64,000 nucleotides of DNA from REEB95 sp963785735 (GTDB taxonomy: Bacteria > Pseudomonadota > Alphaproteobacteria > ATCC43930 > CGMCC-115725), in NCBI GenBank assembly GCA_963785735.1, contig CAWAWJ010000002.1, positions 1 to 64,000 of the forward strand. Direction: 5' to 3'. The translations under genes and the position numbers were made by a program. Below, piece by piece: positions 25,572 through 38,808 of this stretch. The notes under the pieces were generated by a model that had not been told where the DNA came from, did no database searches, and worked only from the letters and a program-made list of their open reading frames with translations. Numbering within the stretch: the first letter of the stretch is position 1; the number at the start of each line of letters is the position of its first letter.

Positions 25572-26921
25572 GTGGCGGTGTCCATCACGCAAGCCATGGG
25601 ATGCCTGGTTGCGGGTACCGCCACCGACAGCATCCCAAAACCCGTGATAGAGCGGGCCAAGGTTAGCCTCATCCACAACCTTGCCGTCGGACTCGCGGGC
25701 CGCGCCCGGGCCAAAGTGGCGCATAACTTGGCAACGCGCTTTTGGAGCCCGCCAGCCGAGGCTACGCTCTTGATGGATGGTGCGCGCATCAGCTTCGAGG
25801 GCGCGGCTTTTGCCAACGCCGCGCTGATGAATGCGCGTTCCCAGGATGATACCCACGCGGCATCGACCTCTCACCCCGGCAGCCCGACGATGGCCGCCGC
25901 CCTGGCGGCGGCCGAAATTAGCCATAGCTCCGGCGCGGAGTTTCTGGCCGCGGTTGTGCTCGGTTATGAAGTTCTATGCCGGATCGGCCGCGATTTCGAT
26001 CACCTCATTACCGAGCGCGGATTTCGCGCCGCCGCGGTTCTCGGCGGCTTCGGAGCGGCAGCGGCCGTGGCGAGACTGATGCGATTATCCGCGGCAGAGA
26101 CGGGGCACGCGCTCGGATTGATGACCAATTTGTCCGGCGGCCTGACGCAAGTCTGGCGCGAAGGCAGCTCGGAAGGCCCGCTGCAACTGGGATTCGCGGC
26201 GCGGAACGGCATTGCGGCCATACGCGCGGCCACGGCCGGCGCGAGCGCCGCCCCGTATGCCCTTGAAGGCTTGTCGGGCTTCTACAATGCCTATGCCGGC
26301 ACGGCACGCGCGCCGCATAAAGCGGGAGAAGATAGCGGACAGAAATGGCAGTTGAGCGAGGTCACGGTAAAGCCGTATCCGGTTTGCGCCATCCTGCAGG
26401 GCCCGTTGGGGTTGTTTCTCGACCTCGTGCGCGAGCATGGGATTACGCCGGAGGCTGTCGCGGACATCGCGGTCGATCTCAGTCCCTACGAAGCCGCATA
26501 TCCCGGAATAGACTTTGCCGGGCCGTTCTCCAGCAGCATTGCCACCAAGATGAGCGCCCAATTCAGCCTCGCCCTCGCGGCCGTCGATGGCCGGGTAACG
26601 CCGGACGGGCTTGACCGGGTTACGGATGATCGCGTGATTGCTGTCTCCCGCCACGTACGGGTTTGCGCGGACCCGGCGATCGAGCCGCGCCGCAGCCGCG
26701 TGGCCATCCGGCTTGCGGATGGGCGCAAGCTGTCCGGTTCGGTCGATATGCCGGTCGGGCAGCCCGGCTTCGAAGAGGCCGCTCGCCTCGCCTTTTCGCT
26801 GGCGCCTGAAATCGGAGCCGATAAGGCATCCATCGATCGCCTGGTGAACGAGGTGGCCGCGCTGGACCGCGCGCCGGCCTTGAAGAAGTTGATCGCCTGC
26901 GCGGTTGCATGCCGCGGCTGA
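25572..26921 (+). CDS. MmgE/PrpD-family protein
   Basis: A 449-residue member of the family that includes 2-methylcitrate dehydratase PrpD and cis-aconitate decarboxylase. Recognisable segments: LIHNLAVGLAGRARAKVAHN, MNARSQDDTHAASTSHPGSP, EFLAAVVLGYEVLCRIGR, VKPYPVCAILQGPLG and the C-terminal lid. Family members act on tricarboxylic or branched acids, but the substrate differs widely. The start is a GTG at 25572. It stands alone on the plus strand, next to a divergent DUF1330 gene, and is convergent with the ketopantoate-reductase-like gene. Confidence 0.85.
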   Translation: MAVSITQAMGCLVAGTATDSIPKPVIERAKVSLIHNLAVGLAGRARAKVAHNLATRFWSPPAEATLLMDGARISFEGAAFANAALMNARSQDDTHAASTSHPGSPTMAAALAAAEISHSSGAEFLAAVVLGYEVLCRIGRDFDHLITERGFRAAAVLGGFGAAAAVARLMRLSAAETGHALGLMTNLSGGLTQVWREGSSEGPLQLGFAARNGIAAIRAATAGASAAPYALEGLSGFYNAYAGTARAPHKAGEDSGQKWQLSEVTVKPYPVCAILQGPLGLFLDLVREHGITPEAVADIAVDLSPYEAAYPGIDFAGPFSSSIATKMSAQFSLALAAVDGRVTPDGLDRVTDDRVIAVSRHVRVCADPAIEPRRSRVAIRLADGRKLSGSVDMPVGQPGFEEAARLAFSLAPEIGADKASIDRLVNEVAALDRAPALKKLIACAVACRG

Positions 26922-26974
26922 ACCGGGCCTTCGCGGTTCCACGCCGACCGGCCGCCGAATAAGGCGGTCATGAA

Positions 26975-27955
26975 CTACATCAGCCCCCGATCCCTCGCCC
27001 GCTGCACCACGATCGCCGCCAAGGTATCGATGGTGGGTGTTGCGACATTTTGCGCTCGCGCGAAGGCGACCGGCGCCTCGATGATCTCGGCAATCTCCAT
27101 CGGGCGGCGCTGTTCGTAATCCTGCAGCAACGACGGCTTGTGGTCCAGCAGCCCGGCCAGCATGCGGTCCGGCTTCACGACCTCGTCGAGTGCGTAACCG
27201 TGAGCTCTGGCGATATCCATGCCCTCCCGGCACACACGGAGATAGATTTCCGCCAACGCGGCGTCGGTCCGGCAAATCGAGGACCGGTTCTCGGTAGCCA
27301 GTGCGATGGTCGAGCCGCTCAAATTGACCAGAAGCTTCACCCAGATGGTCTGCCTTATGTCGGGCACCGGCGGCGAGGCGATACCCGCCATTTCAAGCAT
27401 CTTCCGCACACGGCCGACATCATTCTCGCGCCCCGGTACGATCGGTCCCAGGGCGAGCTGGTTGTGGCCGGGCGACGTGTTCCGGATTACGCCGGGCGCG
27501 GATATTTCATTGGCTGAATAAATGCTGCCACCGATCACCTGATCTTTGCGGAATACTTGAAGGAACTGGCGCCCGAGCCTGAAGATCGGAATGTCCGGCG
27601 GCGCAGGACAGAGCGGCGGAAGACCTTCGGGGTACCACCAAGTCATTCCGTTCTGCAAGAAAACGACGAGGGTATGGGGTCCGACCAGCGACGCAATTCC
27701 AGCTGCGACAGCGGGAAGACCGGTCGTCTTCACCGTGATGAGAACGATGTCTTGCGGGCCGAATGCGCCGGGGTCGTCGCCCGCGTTGACGGGTACGGCG
27801 AGACGCAGATCATCTTCAATCAGGGTAAGGCCCCGATTCCTGATCGCGGCGAGGTGATCGCCGCGCGCCACCACGGCGACGTCGTGGCCCGCCACCGCGA
27901 GCTTGACCGCTAAATGGCCGCCGCCAGCGCCGGCCCCATATACGCAGACCCGCAT
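26975..27955 (-). CDS. Ketopantoate reductase-like (ApbA/PanE) protein
   Basis: A 326-residue oxidoreductase with the NADP Rossmann motif VCVYGAGAGGGHLAVKLA, IVLITVKTTGLPA, VVFLQNGM and the C-terminal PanE helix bundle with the conserved Lys in IWVKLLVNLSGS. KPSLLQDYEQRRPMEI matches the substrate-binding 'K.SM..D...GR..EI' segment. Catabolic clusters often carry PanE-like paralogues of unknown 2-oxo-acid substrate, and the setting here suggests that rather than pantothenate synthesis. GGAG lies five bases upstream of the ATG. Confidence 0.85.
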   Translation of the reverse strand: MRVCVYGAGAGGGHLAVKLAVAGHDVAVVARGDHLAAIRNRGLTLIEDDLRLAVPVNAGDDPGAFGPQDIVLITVKTTGLPAVAAGIASLVGPHTLVVFLQNGMTWWYPEGLPPLCPAPPDIPIFRLGRQFLQVFRKDQVIGGSIYSANEISAPGVIRNTSPGHNQLALGPIVPGRENDVGRVRKMLEMAGIASPPVPDIRQTIWVKLLVNLSGSTIALATENRSSICRTDAALAEIYLRVCREGMDIARAHGYALDEVVKPDRMLAGLLDHKPSLLQDYEQRRPMEIAEIIEAPVAFARAQNVATPTIDTLAAIVVQRARDRGLM

Positions 27956-28220
27956 TCCAACTCCAGTCCTCTCGGCTTGACGCAGCTATATCAAATGCCT
28001 AGAAATTGCCAAAGGATATCAGTTTTCGTTACGGTGTCATCTTGCGCGATGCGCGCGCCGTGGCTTTCTGCTCAAGACGATCGGTATCGCGGGAGAAGCG
28101 TCAACAAATGCTGAATTTTCGATTTCATTCTCTTGCGCGGCGCTTTCGAGGACCCGTCGGACACGGTAACGGAGCGCGCGGGACAAGGACAGGCGCACAC
28201 CGGGCTAAGGGCGCTTGGGC

Positions 28221-29399
28221 ATGAAACAATTCGAACCGTTGGCCAGTACGACCGAGCGGGTCGAGATACGGAACGCGATCCGGGCACTCTGCGATCGTTT
28301 CGACGATGACTATTGGTCCAAAAAGGACCAGGCCCATGAATTTCCGCACGAGTTCTCCAAGGCGGTCGCCGATGGCGGATGGCTCGGCATCGCGATGCCC
28401 GTGGAATTTGGCGGATCCGGGCTTGGCGTCACCGAAGCGGCCATCATGATGCAGGAAATCGGCCGGTCCGCCGGAGCCTTCGCCGCCTGTTCGACGGTTC
28501 ACATCAACATCTTCGGCCTTCACTCGATCGTCAAACACGGCACGGACCGGCAACGCAAAGAGTGGTTGCCAGCCATTATCGATGGCACGTCGCGCGCCTG
28601 TTTCGGCGTGACCGAGCCCGATGCCGGCCTTGATACGTCCAAGATTAAAACACGAGCTGTACGGGACGGCGATCACTATGTCATTAACGGCCAGAAGATC
28701 TGGACCAGCACCGCCCAGCAAGCCGACAAGGTCGTTCTACTCGCGCGGACGACGCCGATCGAGCAATGCGCCAAGCCAACCGATGGACTTTCCCTGTTCT
28801 ATGCCGACCTCGACCGCTCGGCCGTGGAAATCCGGGAAATCCGCAAGATGGGCCGCCACGCCGTCAACTCGAACCAGACTTTTTACGACAACCTGATCGT
28901 TCCGGTTGATCGCCTCATCGGCGAGGAGGGCAAGGGGTTCCGCTATCTCCTCGACAGCCTCAATCCGGAGCGCATCCTCAACGCAGCCGAGGTGATCGGG
29001 ATGGGCCGCCGGGCGCTGGAGAAGGCGGTTGCCTATGCCAATGAGCGGGTCGTGTTCGGGCGGAAAATTGGACAGAACCAGTCGATCCAGCATCCGCTCG
29101 CCGAGTGCTGGTCGGAGCTGTACGCTGCCGAGCTGATGACGCTTCACGCGGCCGAGTTGTACGATTCGGGCCAGCCCTGCGGCGCCCAAGCGAACGCGGC
29201 TAAGTATCTGGCCGCCGACGCGGGGTTCCGCGCCTGCGACCGCGCGATCCGCACCCATGGCGGCATGGGCTACGCCGCGGAGTACCACGTCGAGCGGTAT
29301 TTCCGAGAGATGGTCGCCACGCAATTGGCGCCGGTGTCGCGCGAAATGATCTTGTGCTTCATCGCCGAGCGCGAACTCGGGCTGCCGAAATCCTACTGA
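28221..29399 (+). CDS. Acyl-CoA dehydrogenase family protein
   Basis: A 392-residue flavoenzyme. FAD/substrate motifs: CFGVTEPDAGLDTSKIKTRA and GQKIWTSTAQQADKV; helix Q-N-Q-x-I-Q-H-P-L (IGQNQSIQHPLAE). The catalytic Glu is in THGGMGYAAEYHVERYFRE. It should introduce a 2,3-double bond into an acyl-CoA and pass electrons to ETF; chain type unknown. The ATG at 28221 is used; a TTG six bases upstream is in frame. It is divergent from the PanE-like gene across 265 bases that hold no other gene. Confidence 0.88.
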   Translation: MKQFEPLASTTERVEIRNAIRALCDRFDDDYWSKKDQAHEFPHEFSKAVADGGWLGIAMPVEFGGSGLGVTEAAIMMQEIGRSAGAFAACSTVHINIFGLHSIVKHGTDRQRKEWLPAIIDGTSRACFGVTEPDAGLDTSKIKTRAVRDGDHYVINGQKIWTSTAQQADKVVLLARTTPIEQCAKPTDGLSLFYADLDRSAVEIREIRKMGRHAVNSNQTFYDNLIVPVDRLIGEEGKGFRYLLDSLNPERILNAAEVIGMGRRALEKAVAYANERVVFGRKIGQNQSIQHPLAECWSELYAAELMTLHAAELYDSGQPCGAQANAAKYLAADAGFRACDRAIRTHGGMGYAAEYHVERYFREMVATQLAPVSREMILCFIAERELGLPKSY

Positions 29400-29630
29400 A
29401 AAGCAGGATCGCGGTAAATCGCCGATCAGCAACTCTGGCCGCACAACGATCTTAAGGGAACCTCAAACAATGATGTTGTCGGCGAGCGATTGTCCACCGT
29501 TGCGGATCAGCAATCAGTTTTAGACACTATTTATATTTATTGCCGAAGTGGCTTTCTATTGTCGGCTCGACATTGACTTTCTTCGTATTGTCTATTCCTC
29601 GATCGCAAAACACTGTTCCTTCGATTCCAA

Positions 29631-30374
29631 TCAGGATTTTGTCGCCCAGAACAACTCAAGTCCTTTCCAGGCGAAGACGTTTACGTCAGCAACCAGGCCG
29701 TTAAAAGCCAACCTGAGTTGCTCGGGCGAATAGTAGGGAAACTCATATCGCGGGATTCCGACACGGGAAAACATCTTTTCTAGCCAATATTCGAGATGCA
29801 GATCGAGGGCAGCATACTCGTTGATGTTCTTGAAAGTGATCTCAGCCAGCATGATGTTGCGGCCGCGCTTCATGACCCGCAGCAGCTCCTTTCCGGTCTC
29901 GCGCCAATCGTCCGTGTGCTGCACCGCCTGCAGAACTGCAACGCAATCGAAATATTGGTCGGGGATGTCTCGCGTGTAATCGAAGCGCCAGGTAGCGAGT
30001 TGGCCCCCAGATCCGCGCCGCTTGTTAAAATAGGCGTCGCGTGCCTCATCGGTGATATCGACTATGCGGATTTCACCCTGCGGTCCGATCCTATCGCGTA
30101 TATCGTCGGAGAACCCTGATCCTTCGACGACCTCGCCGATAATCAGTACCTTGTCGCCATTTCTGAGATTCAATCGGTCGTACATGAAGTCACGTACGAC
30201 CGCGGCTTTGTGTCTCCACATATAGGGCAGCGCGCCCGCAAGCATGACGGCGCGCGACCACCGCTCCTGCTCCTTGCGGTCGGCAACGATCTCGCCCATG
30301 CGCCGCAGGTCGCGTGGCTGAATTTGGGCCCAAGGATCAGGATCGTTCGGATTGGTTATCATTGCAATTTCCAT
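29631..30374 (-). CDS. SAM-dependent methyltransferase, substrate unknown
   Basis: A 247-residue class I methyltransferase-like protein. Motif I is degenerate (GDKVLIIGEVVEGSGF), followed by an acidic strand end (EIRIVDITDEA) and post-motif VAVLQAVQHTDDWRETGKEL, the usual UbiE-like order. The N-terminus (ERWSRAVMLAGALPYMWRHK) is not one I recognise. The start at 30374 has no good ribosome site; the ATG at 30362 is an alternative. The 231 bases between it and the acyl-CoA dehydrogenase contain no gene and are AT-rich around 29520-29640. Confidence 0.75.
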   Translation of the reverse strand: MEIAMITNPNDPDPWAQIQPRDLRRMGEIVADRKEQERWSRAVMLAGALPYMWRHKAAVVRDFMYDRLNLRNGDKVLIIGEVVEGSGFSDDIRDRIGPQGEIRIVDITDEARDAYFNKRRGSGGQLATWRFDYTRDIPDQYFDCVAVLQAVQHTDDWRETGKELLRVMKRGRNIMLAEITFKNINEYAALDLHLEYWLEKMFSRVGIPRYEFPYYSPEQLRLAFNGLVADVNVFAWKGLELFWATKS

Positions 30375-30559
30375 CGTGATTGGTTTGCCGACGTCGCGAT
30401 AATCGGAGCATCTCCGCTATTCGTCAACATGACGAGATCATAAAGACATCCGGAATAGATTTACGACAGCTACAATCTAGACTGCGATAAATCCCCCACC
30501 GACCCGCATGGACATCTCGCCGGCATCCCGTCGCCGGCGCTGCCGACAAAGGCAGGAAG

Positions 30560-30578
30560 GCCGCTCGATGAGAGCGGC
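30560..30578 (-). terminator. Probable rrn operon terminator
   Basis: Seven-bp stem GCCGCTC (30560-30566) with GAGCGGC (30572-30578) lies 22 bases past the 3' end of the initiator tRNA. The minus-strand tail CTTCCTGCCTTTG is pyrimidine-rich rather than a clean U run. Confidence 0.5.
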
Positions 30579-30600
30579 GTTCTTGTTAAGTTTATAAAAT

Positions 30601-30677
<77 letters not shown>

Positions 30678-30860
30678 ATAAGACAAGCTGCTCATGCGCC
30701 GCCCCGGCGGGCTCTTCTTTTGAGCGCTCCGGGCTCTGCCCTCCGCGCGGGGCCCGCGTCACCATCGATGCGCAAAGCCAGGCGGCGCAAAACACAAGCC
30801 GACAAAGCTGAAAAGGGAGTATTCGGAACCTCTCGCAGAGGAGAACACGGCGCTTGATAG

Positions 30861-30977
30861 GCTTGGCGGCGACCTACTCTCCCGTGCCTTAGGACACAGT
30901 ACCATCGGCGCTGAGGGCTTTCACGGCCGAGTTCGGGATGGGATCGGGTGCTTACTCCCCCGCCATAACCACCAAGC
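30861..30977 (-). rRNA. rrf: 5S ribosomal RNA
   Basis: About 117 nt with the 5S core CCCGATCCCATCCCGAACTC and complementary ends (CTTGGTGGT / GCCGCCAAG). Ends are set by eye and may be off by a few bases. Confidence 0.95.
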
Positions 30978-31112
30978 CAATCAAGCGTCGCGTTTGAACA
31001 ACGCATATTCATGGAATGAAGAGTGCCTTCAAGGCTGAGATCTTCGATCGCGGGACTTCGCTCTGCAAGCGAAAGGCTCCCTCCCGCCGCAAGGCAATGC
31101 GGCCAAAGGACG

Positions 31113-33860
<2,748 letters not shown>

Positions 33861-34069
33861 TGATCGCAAAACCCGTCGCTTGCAGGGCGAAGCCCCGCAA
33901 TCGAAGATCTCGCATGAAGACACTCTTCATTCTCCCGAAGCCCCTCTCGGCCAAACGCAAATGCGCGCCGGCGTCGAAACGCTTCGGATACTCCCTCTTC
34001 ACCTTGTCAAAGACCGCGGCCTGGCGGAGAACGCTCCGCTGGCCAATTCGTTTCCCGATTCATCCAGAA

Positions 34070-34145
34070 TGGTGGAGGTGAGCGGAATCGAACCGCTGAC
34101 CTCCTGCTTGCAAAGCAGGCGCTCTCCCAACTGAGCTACACCCCC
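34070..34145 (-). tRNA. tRNA-Ala (TGC)
   Basis: 76 nt including CCA; starts GGGGGTGTAGCTCAGTTGGG, anticodon loop TTTGCAA (TGC), T arm CAGCGGTTCGATTCCGCT. It lies in the 16S-23S spacer. Confidence 0.97.
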
Positions 34146-34180
34146 GCCTTTCAAGCTGATAGTGGATCGCCGACAGCGGA

Positions 34181-34257
34181 TGGTGGGCCCGGGAAGATTT
34201 GAACTTCCGACCTCACGCTTATCAAGCGCGCGCTCTAACCAACTGAGCTACGAGCCC
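34181..34257 (-). tRNA. tRNA-Ile (GAT)
   Basis: 77 nt including CCA; starts GGGCTCGTAGCTCAGTTGGT, anticodon loop TTGATAA (GAT), T arm CGGAAGTTCAAATCTTCC. First tRNA of the 16S-23S spacer. Confidence 0.97.
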
Positions 34258-34395
34258 ATGCCGGTAAGCGAACCTCTGCCAGCTTTCAAATCGGGGAAGG
34301 GATGCGCCGGCGGCGGCGCCGGAGGCAGATCCGTCGATCTGCCATTGTGGATGACCAGAGAAGGTCGGCGTGAGTGCCTTCCATCCTCCAGTTCC

Positions 34396-35868
<1,473 letters not shown>

Positions 35869-36343
35869 CTCGCCGGTTTTTCCCTTTCGGGATCAACCGG
35901 CAAAGATCCTGGCATCGTACGATTGTCATCGGTCGGAATTGACATTCCTTCTGATGCGCATTCGAACGACACCGATTTGGCGCCGCCGCCTGCGCATCCC
36001 TTCCTCTTCTCAACGATGTCAAAGACCGGATGCACGCACGAAAACAAAAAAGTCGCCGAACCAGCAACCGGCTCAACGCCGATGACACGGCGTTTTGGGA
36101 TGAGCCGACAAAACCGACCGCAGCAAAACCGCTGCGTGCGGCATTACCTGGTTCGCGGAGATCACCCCGTCGGGCGACCGGGCGCATGGTATAGGCCCGC
36201 AAGACGGCCCTTGTCCAGCCTTTCCGTGGCTTTTATGCCCGGAATTCAGCCTATCCAGAGGGCACTTCCGGCCCTGAGTCGCGGAACGGCAATCGGGTCC
36301 GGCTAACCCCTTGTTCCATATACGTTCTGGATTGGGGACGTTC
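35869..36343. other. rrn leader and promoter region
   Basis: No gene is seen between the 16S 5' end and the DUF1489 gene. It holds the rRNA leader and the promoter candidate at 36188-36217. Confidence 0.6.
36188..36217 (-). promoter_or_regulatory. rrn promoter candidate
   Basis: On the minus strand TGGACA (36217-36212), an 18-base spacer and TATACC (36193-36188) lie about 320 bases before 16S. The -35 matches TTGACA at 5 of 6 positions and the distance is normal for an rrn leader. Confidence 0.5.
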
Positions 36344-36763
36344 CTAGAGCAGCCCCAACTCGCGCAGTTCCTTGGCGAGCTTGGGCGGCAGGCGCTCGCC
36401 GGAATCGACGCCCTTGGGCCGGTCGGGCGGCGCGTTGGCCGGCGTCAGATAACGCCAGCCCTGAAAGGCGCGGTAAGGCCGGGGCATCACCGGGATCAGT
36501 TTCATTTCGTAGTCGATCGCGCAATAGCGCCTCCCATCCTTGCCGATGGCGTGGCCGATGCGTTTCAAACGCTGGCGCGCCATCACGCGGCGCCTGATGA
36601 CCCAATAGATCGAGCCGCCATCGAGCAGCTCCTCGGCGCGCTTGGGCGTGTTGCGGGTATAGAAGCAGGCGCGGCCGCGTTCCTTGCGCCGCTGCTTCTG
36701 CATTTTCTTAAGCTCGGCGAGGTCGGAAATGCCGACCGCCATCTTGATCAGATGCAACGCCAT
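36344..36763 (-). CDS. DUF1489-family protein
   Basis: A 139-residue protein of a family restricted largely to alphaproteobacteria; function unknown. Typical segments: MALHLIKMAVGISDLAELKK, ELLDGGSIYWVIRRRVMARQ, IDYEMKLIPVMPRPYRAFQG and WRYL. The ATG at 36763 gives the family start; the ATG just before it (36766) is also possible. It begins 22 bases after the carboxylase alpha stop and is probably the last gene of the leucine operon transcript. Confidence 0.85.
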   Translation of the reverse strand: MALHLIKMAVGISDLAELKKMQKQRRKERGRACFYTRNTPKRAEELLDGGSIYWVIRRRVMARQRLKRIGHAIGKDGRRYCAIDYEMKLIPVMPRPYRAFQGWRYLTPANAPPDRPKGVDSGERLPPKLAKELRELGLL

Positions 36764-36785
36764 CATGCCGCCCTGGGCAATCTCA

Positions 36786-38798
36786 TCACGCCTTCTCCTT
36801 GCCACGTCCCTTGCTTATCGGGCCAGCGGGGACGACCGACAACAATACCGCTCCCTCGCCCACCGGATCACCTGCCGCGCAATGGATATCCGCCACCACC
36901 CCGTCGGCCGGCGCCGTCAGCGCATGCTCCATCTTCATGGCCTCCAGCACCAGCAGGATTTGGCCTCGTTTTACCTGGGCGCCCCTCTCCACCAGCAAGG
37001 CCCCGATCTTGCCCGGCATGGGCGCGGTAAGTCGCCCGGGTACTGCGCGTTCACCCGCCAGCCTGGCGCGCTGATCGGCGAGATCGAGGCGCCAGCTGCC
37101 TTCGGCTAGCGCCACCATGACCTCGCTACCCCGCCACAGCACCGATGCCTCGACAGGCTTGCGGCCGAGAGTGAAAGCGAGATCACCCTCGGGCATGGAC
37201 CAAGCCAGGGCTGCGGCGCTGCTCTTTCCGAAATGCAGGAGTAGGCCCCGGTCCCCGAAATCAACATGAATGGGACGCGGCTTGCCGTTGTCGTTGAGAC
37301 GCAACTCGAAGCTGCTCTTGCCCGCGAGTTGCCAGCCATCACGCAGACGCCAGGGCGAAAAACGGTCACTGCCAGCCCCGCCTGTCGCGGCCAGGATGCG
37401 TGACAGGCAGGCAGCCGCCAACGCCGTATCTGGCGCGGGAATGGATTCGGGCAGCAATGCATGTTGATGGCGTTCGATGAATCCGGTATCGGCCGGCCCG
37501 GCGGTGAAGGCGCGGCTTTTCACAACGCGCAGCAGAAAATCGCGGTTGGTGGCGAGCCCCAGCACACGCGTTTCGGCCAGCGCCGTCTGGAGCCGCGCCA
37601 GCGCGGCGGCGCGGTTTTTGCCCCAGGCAGCGAGCTTGGCGATCATCGGATCGTAGAATTCGCTGACGCGGTCGCCCGGACGCACCCCAGTCTCGACCCG
37701 CAGATCGGGCGTAGCTCGGGGCAGGCGCAGCCTTGCCAGGATCCCCGGGGAAGGAATAAATCCCCGCGCCGGATCCTCGGCATAAAGCCGCGCCTCGATG
37801 GCGTGGCCCTTCTGCGCGATCCGGTCCTGGCGCAAGGGTAATTTTTCTCCCCAAGCGATCCGAAACTGCCACTCGACCAGATCAATCCCGGTTATGAGCT
37901 CGGTCACCGGATGTTCAACCTGAAGCCTGGTGTTCATTTCGATAAAATAGAAATTCTTGCCTTCCAGCACGAACTCGACCGTGCCGGCACCGGCGTAATC
38001 GACCGCACGCGCCGCCTTGACCGCCGTGGCGTGGATGGCGCGGCGCAACGCAGGCGAAAGATCGGGCGCGGGCGCTTCCTCGATCACCTTCTGATGGCGG
38101 CGTTGCAACGAGCAATCGCGGATGAAGAGATGGACCAAATTGCCGTGCTTGTCCGCGAATATCTGGACTTCGACATGCCGGGGCCGCTTCAGGTAGCGCT
38201 CCAGAATCAGCCTTCCGTCCCCGAAGGCGGCAAGAGCTTCGCGTCCGGCGCTATCGAGCGCATCGCGTAACGCGCGTGCGTGTTTCACCACGCGCATGCC
38301 GCGCCCGCCGCCGCCCGAAGCCGCCTTGATCAGCAGCGGGAAACCCAGCGCATGCGCCGCCTGGAACAGCGCCTCGCCCTGCTTCTCACCGTGATATCCG
38401 GGCACCACCGGCACCCCCGCGGTCTCCATGATGGCCTTGGCGGCGGCCTTATTGCCCATCGCCTCGATCGCCTTGGCATCGGGCCCGATGAAGGCGATGC
38501 CGGATTTGGCGCAGGCGCGCGCGAATGCCGCATTCTCGGACAGGAAGCCGTAGCCGGGATGGATCGCCTGGGCGCCGCTTTGTCGCGCGGCTTCGATGAT
38601 GCGGTCGATATTGAGATAGCTTTCGGCCGAGGGGGCAGGACCGATATTCACGGCCTCGCCAGCCACGGCAACATGCAGGGAATTCTCGTCGGCATCGGAA
38701 TAGACCGCGACCGTGGCCAAGCCCAACCGTTGCGCGGTGCGGATGATCCGGCAAGCGATCTCACCGCGATTAGCGACGAGGATTTTCTTGAACGCCAC
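36786..38798 (-). CDS. liuD: Methylcrotonyl-CoA carboxylase alpha (biotin) subunit
   Basis: A 670-residue biotin-dependent carboxylase. Order: biotin carboxylase N domain (KILVANRGEIACRIIRTAQR), ATP-grasp (IKAASGGGGRGMRVV), C domain (FIEMNTRLQVEHPVTE) and, at the C-terminus, the biotinyl domain with LEAMKMEHAL (biotinyl Lys). It carboxylates biotin for the beta subunit encoded two genes upstream, turning 3-methylcrotonyl-CoA into 3-methylglutaconyl-CoA in leucine breakdown. I set the start at the GTG at 38798 (MAFKKILVANRG), 11 bases after the hydratase stop, with GGGAAG upstream. Confidence 0.9.
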   Translation of the reverse strand: MAFKKILVANRGEIACRIIRTAQRLGLATVAVYSDADENSLHVAVAGEAVNIGPAPSAESYLNIDRIIEAARQSGAQAIHPGYGFLSENAAFARACAKSGIAFIGPDAKAIEAMGNKAAAKAIMETAGVPVVPGYHGEKQGEALFQAAHALGFPLLIKAASGGGGRGMRVVKHARALRDALDSAGREALAAFGDGRLILERYLKRPRHVEVQIFADKHGNLVHLFIRDCSLQRRHQKVIEEAPAPDLSPALRRAIHATAVKAARAVDYAGAGTVEFVLEGKNFYFIEMNTRLQVEHPVTELITGIDLVEWQFRIAWGEKLPLRQDRIAQKGHAIEARLYAEDPARGFIPSPGILARLRLPRATPDLRVETGVRPGDRVSEFYDPMIAKLAAWGKNRAAALARLQTALAETRVLGLATNRDFLLRVVKSRAFTAGPADTGFIERHQHALLPESIPAPDTALAAACLSRILAATGGAGSDRFSPWRLRDGWQLAGKSSFELRLNDNGKPRPIHVDFGDRGLLLHFGKSSAAALAWSMPEGDLAFTLGRKPVEASVLWRGSEVMVALAEGSWRLDLADQRARLAGERAVPGRLTAPMPGKIGALLVERGAQVKRGQILLVLEAMKMEHALTAPADGVVADIHCAAGDPVGEGAVLLSVVPAGPISKGRGKEKA

Positions 38799-38808
38799 GC
38801 GCTTCCCG

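Noticed and set aside
26085..27275. A 396-codon minus-strand open frame
   Set aside because: It overlaps the MmgE/PrpD gene and the PanE-like gene in the wrong frame and matches nothing.
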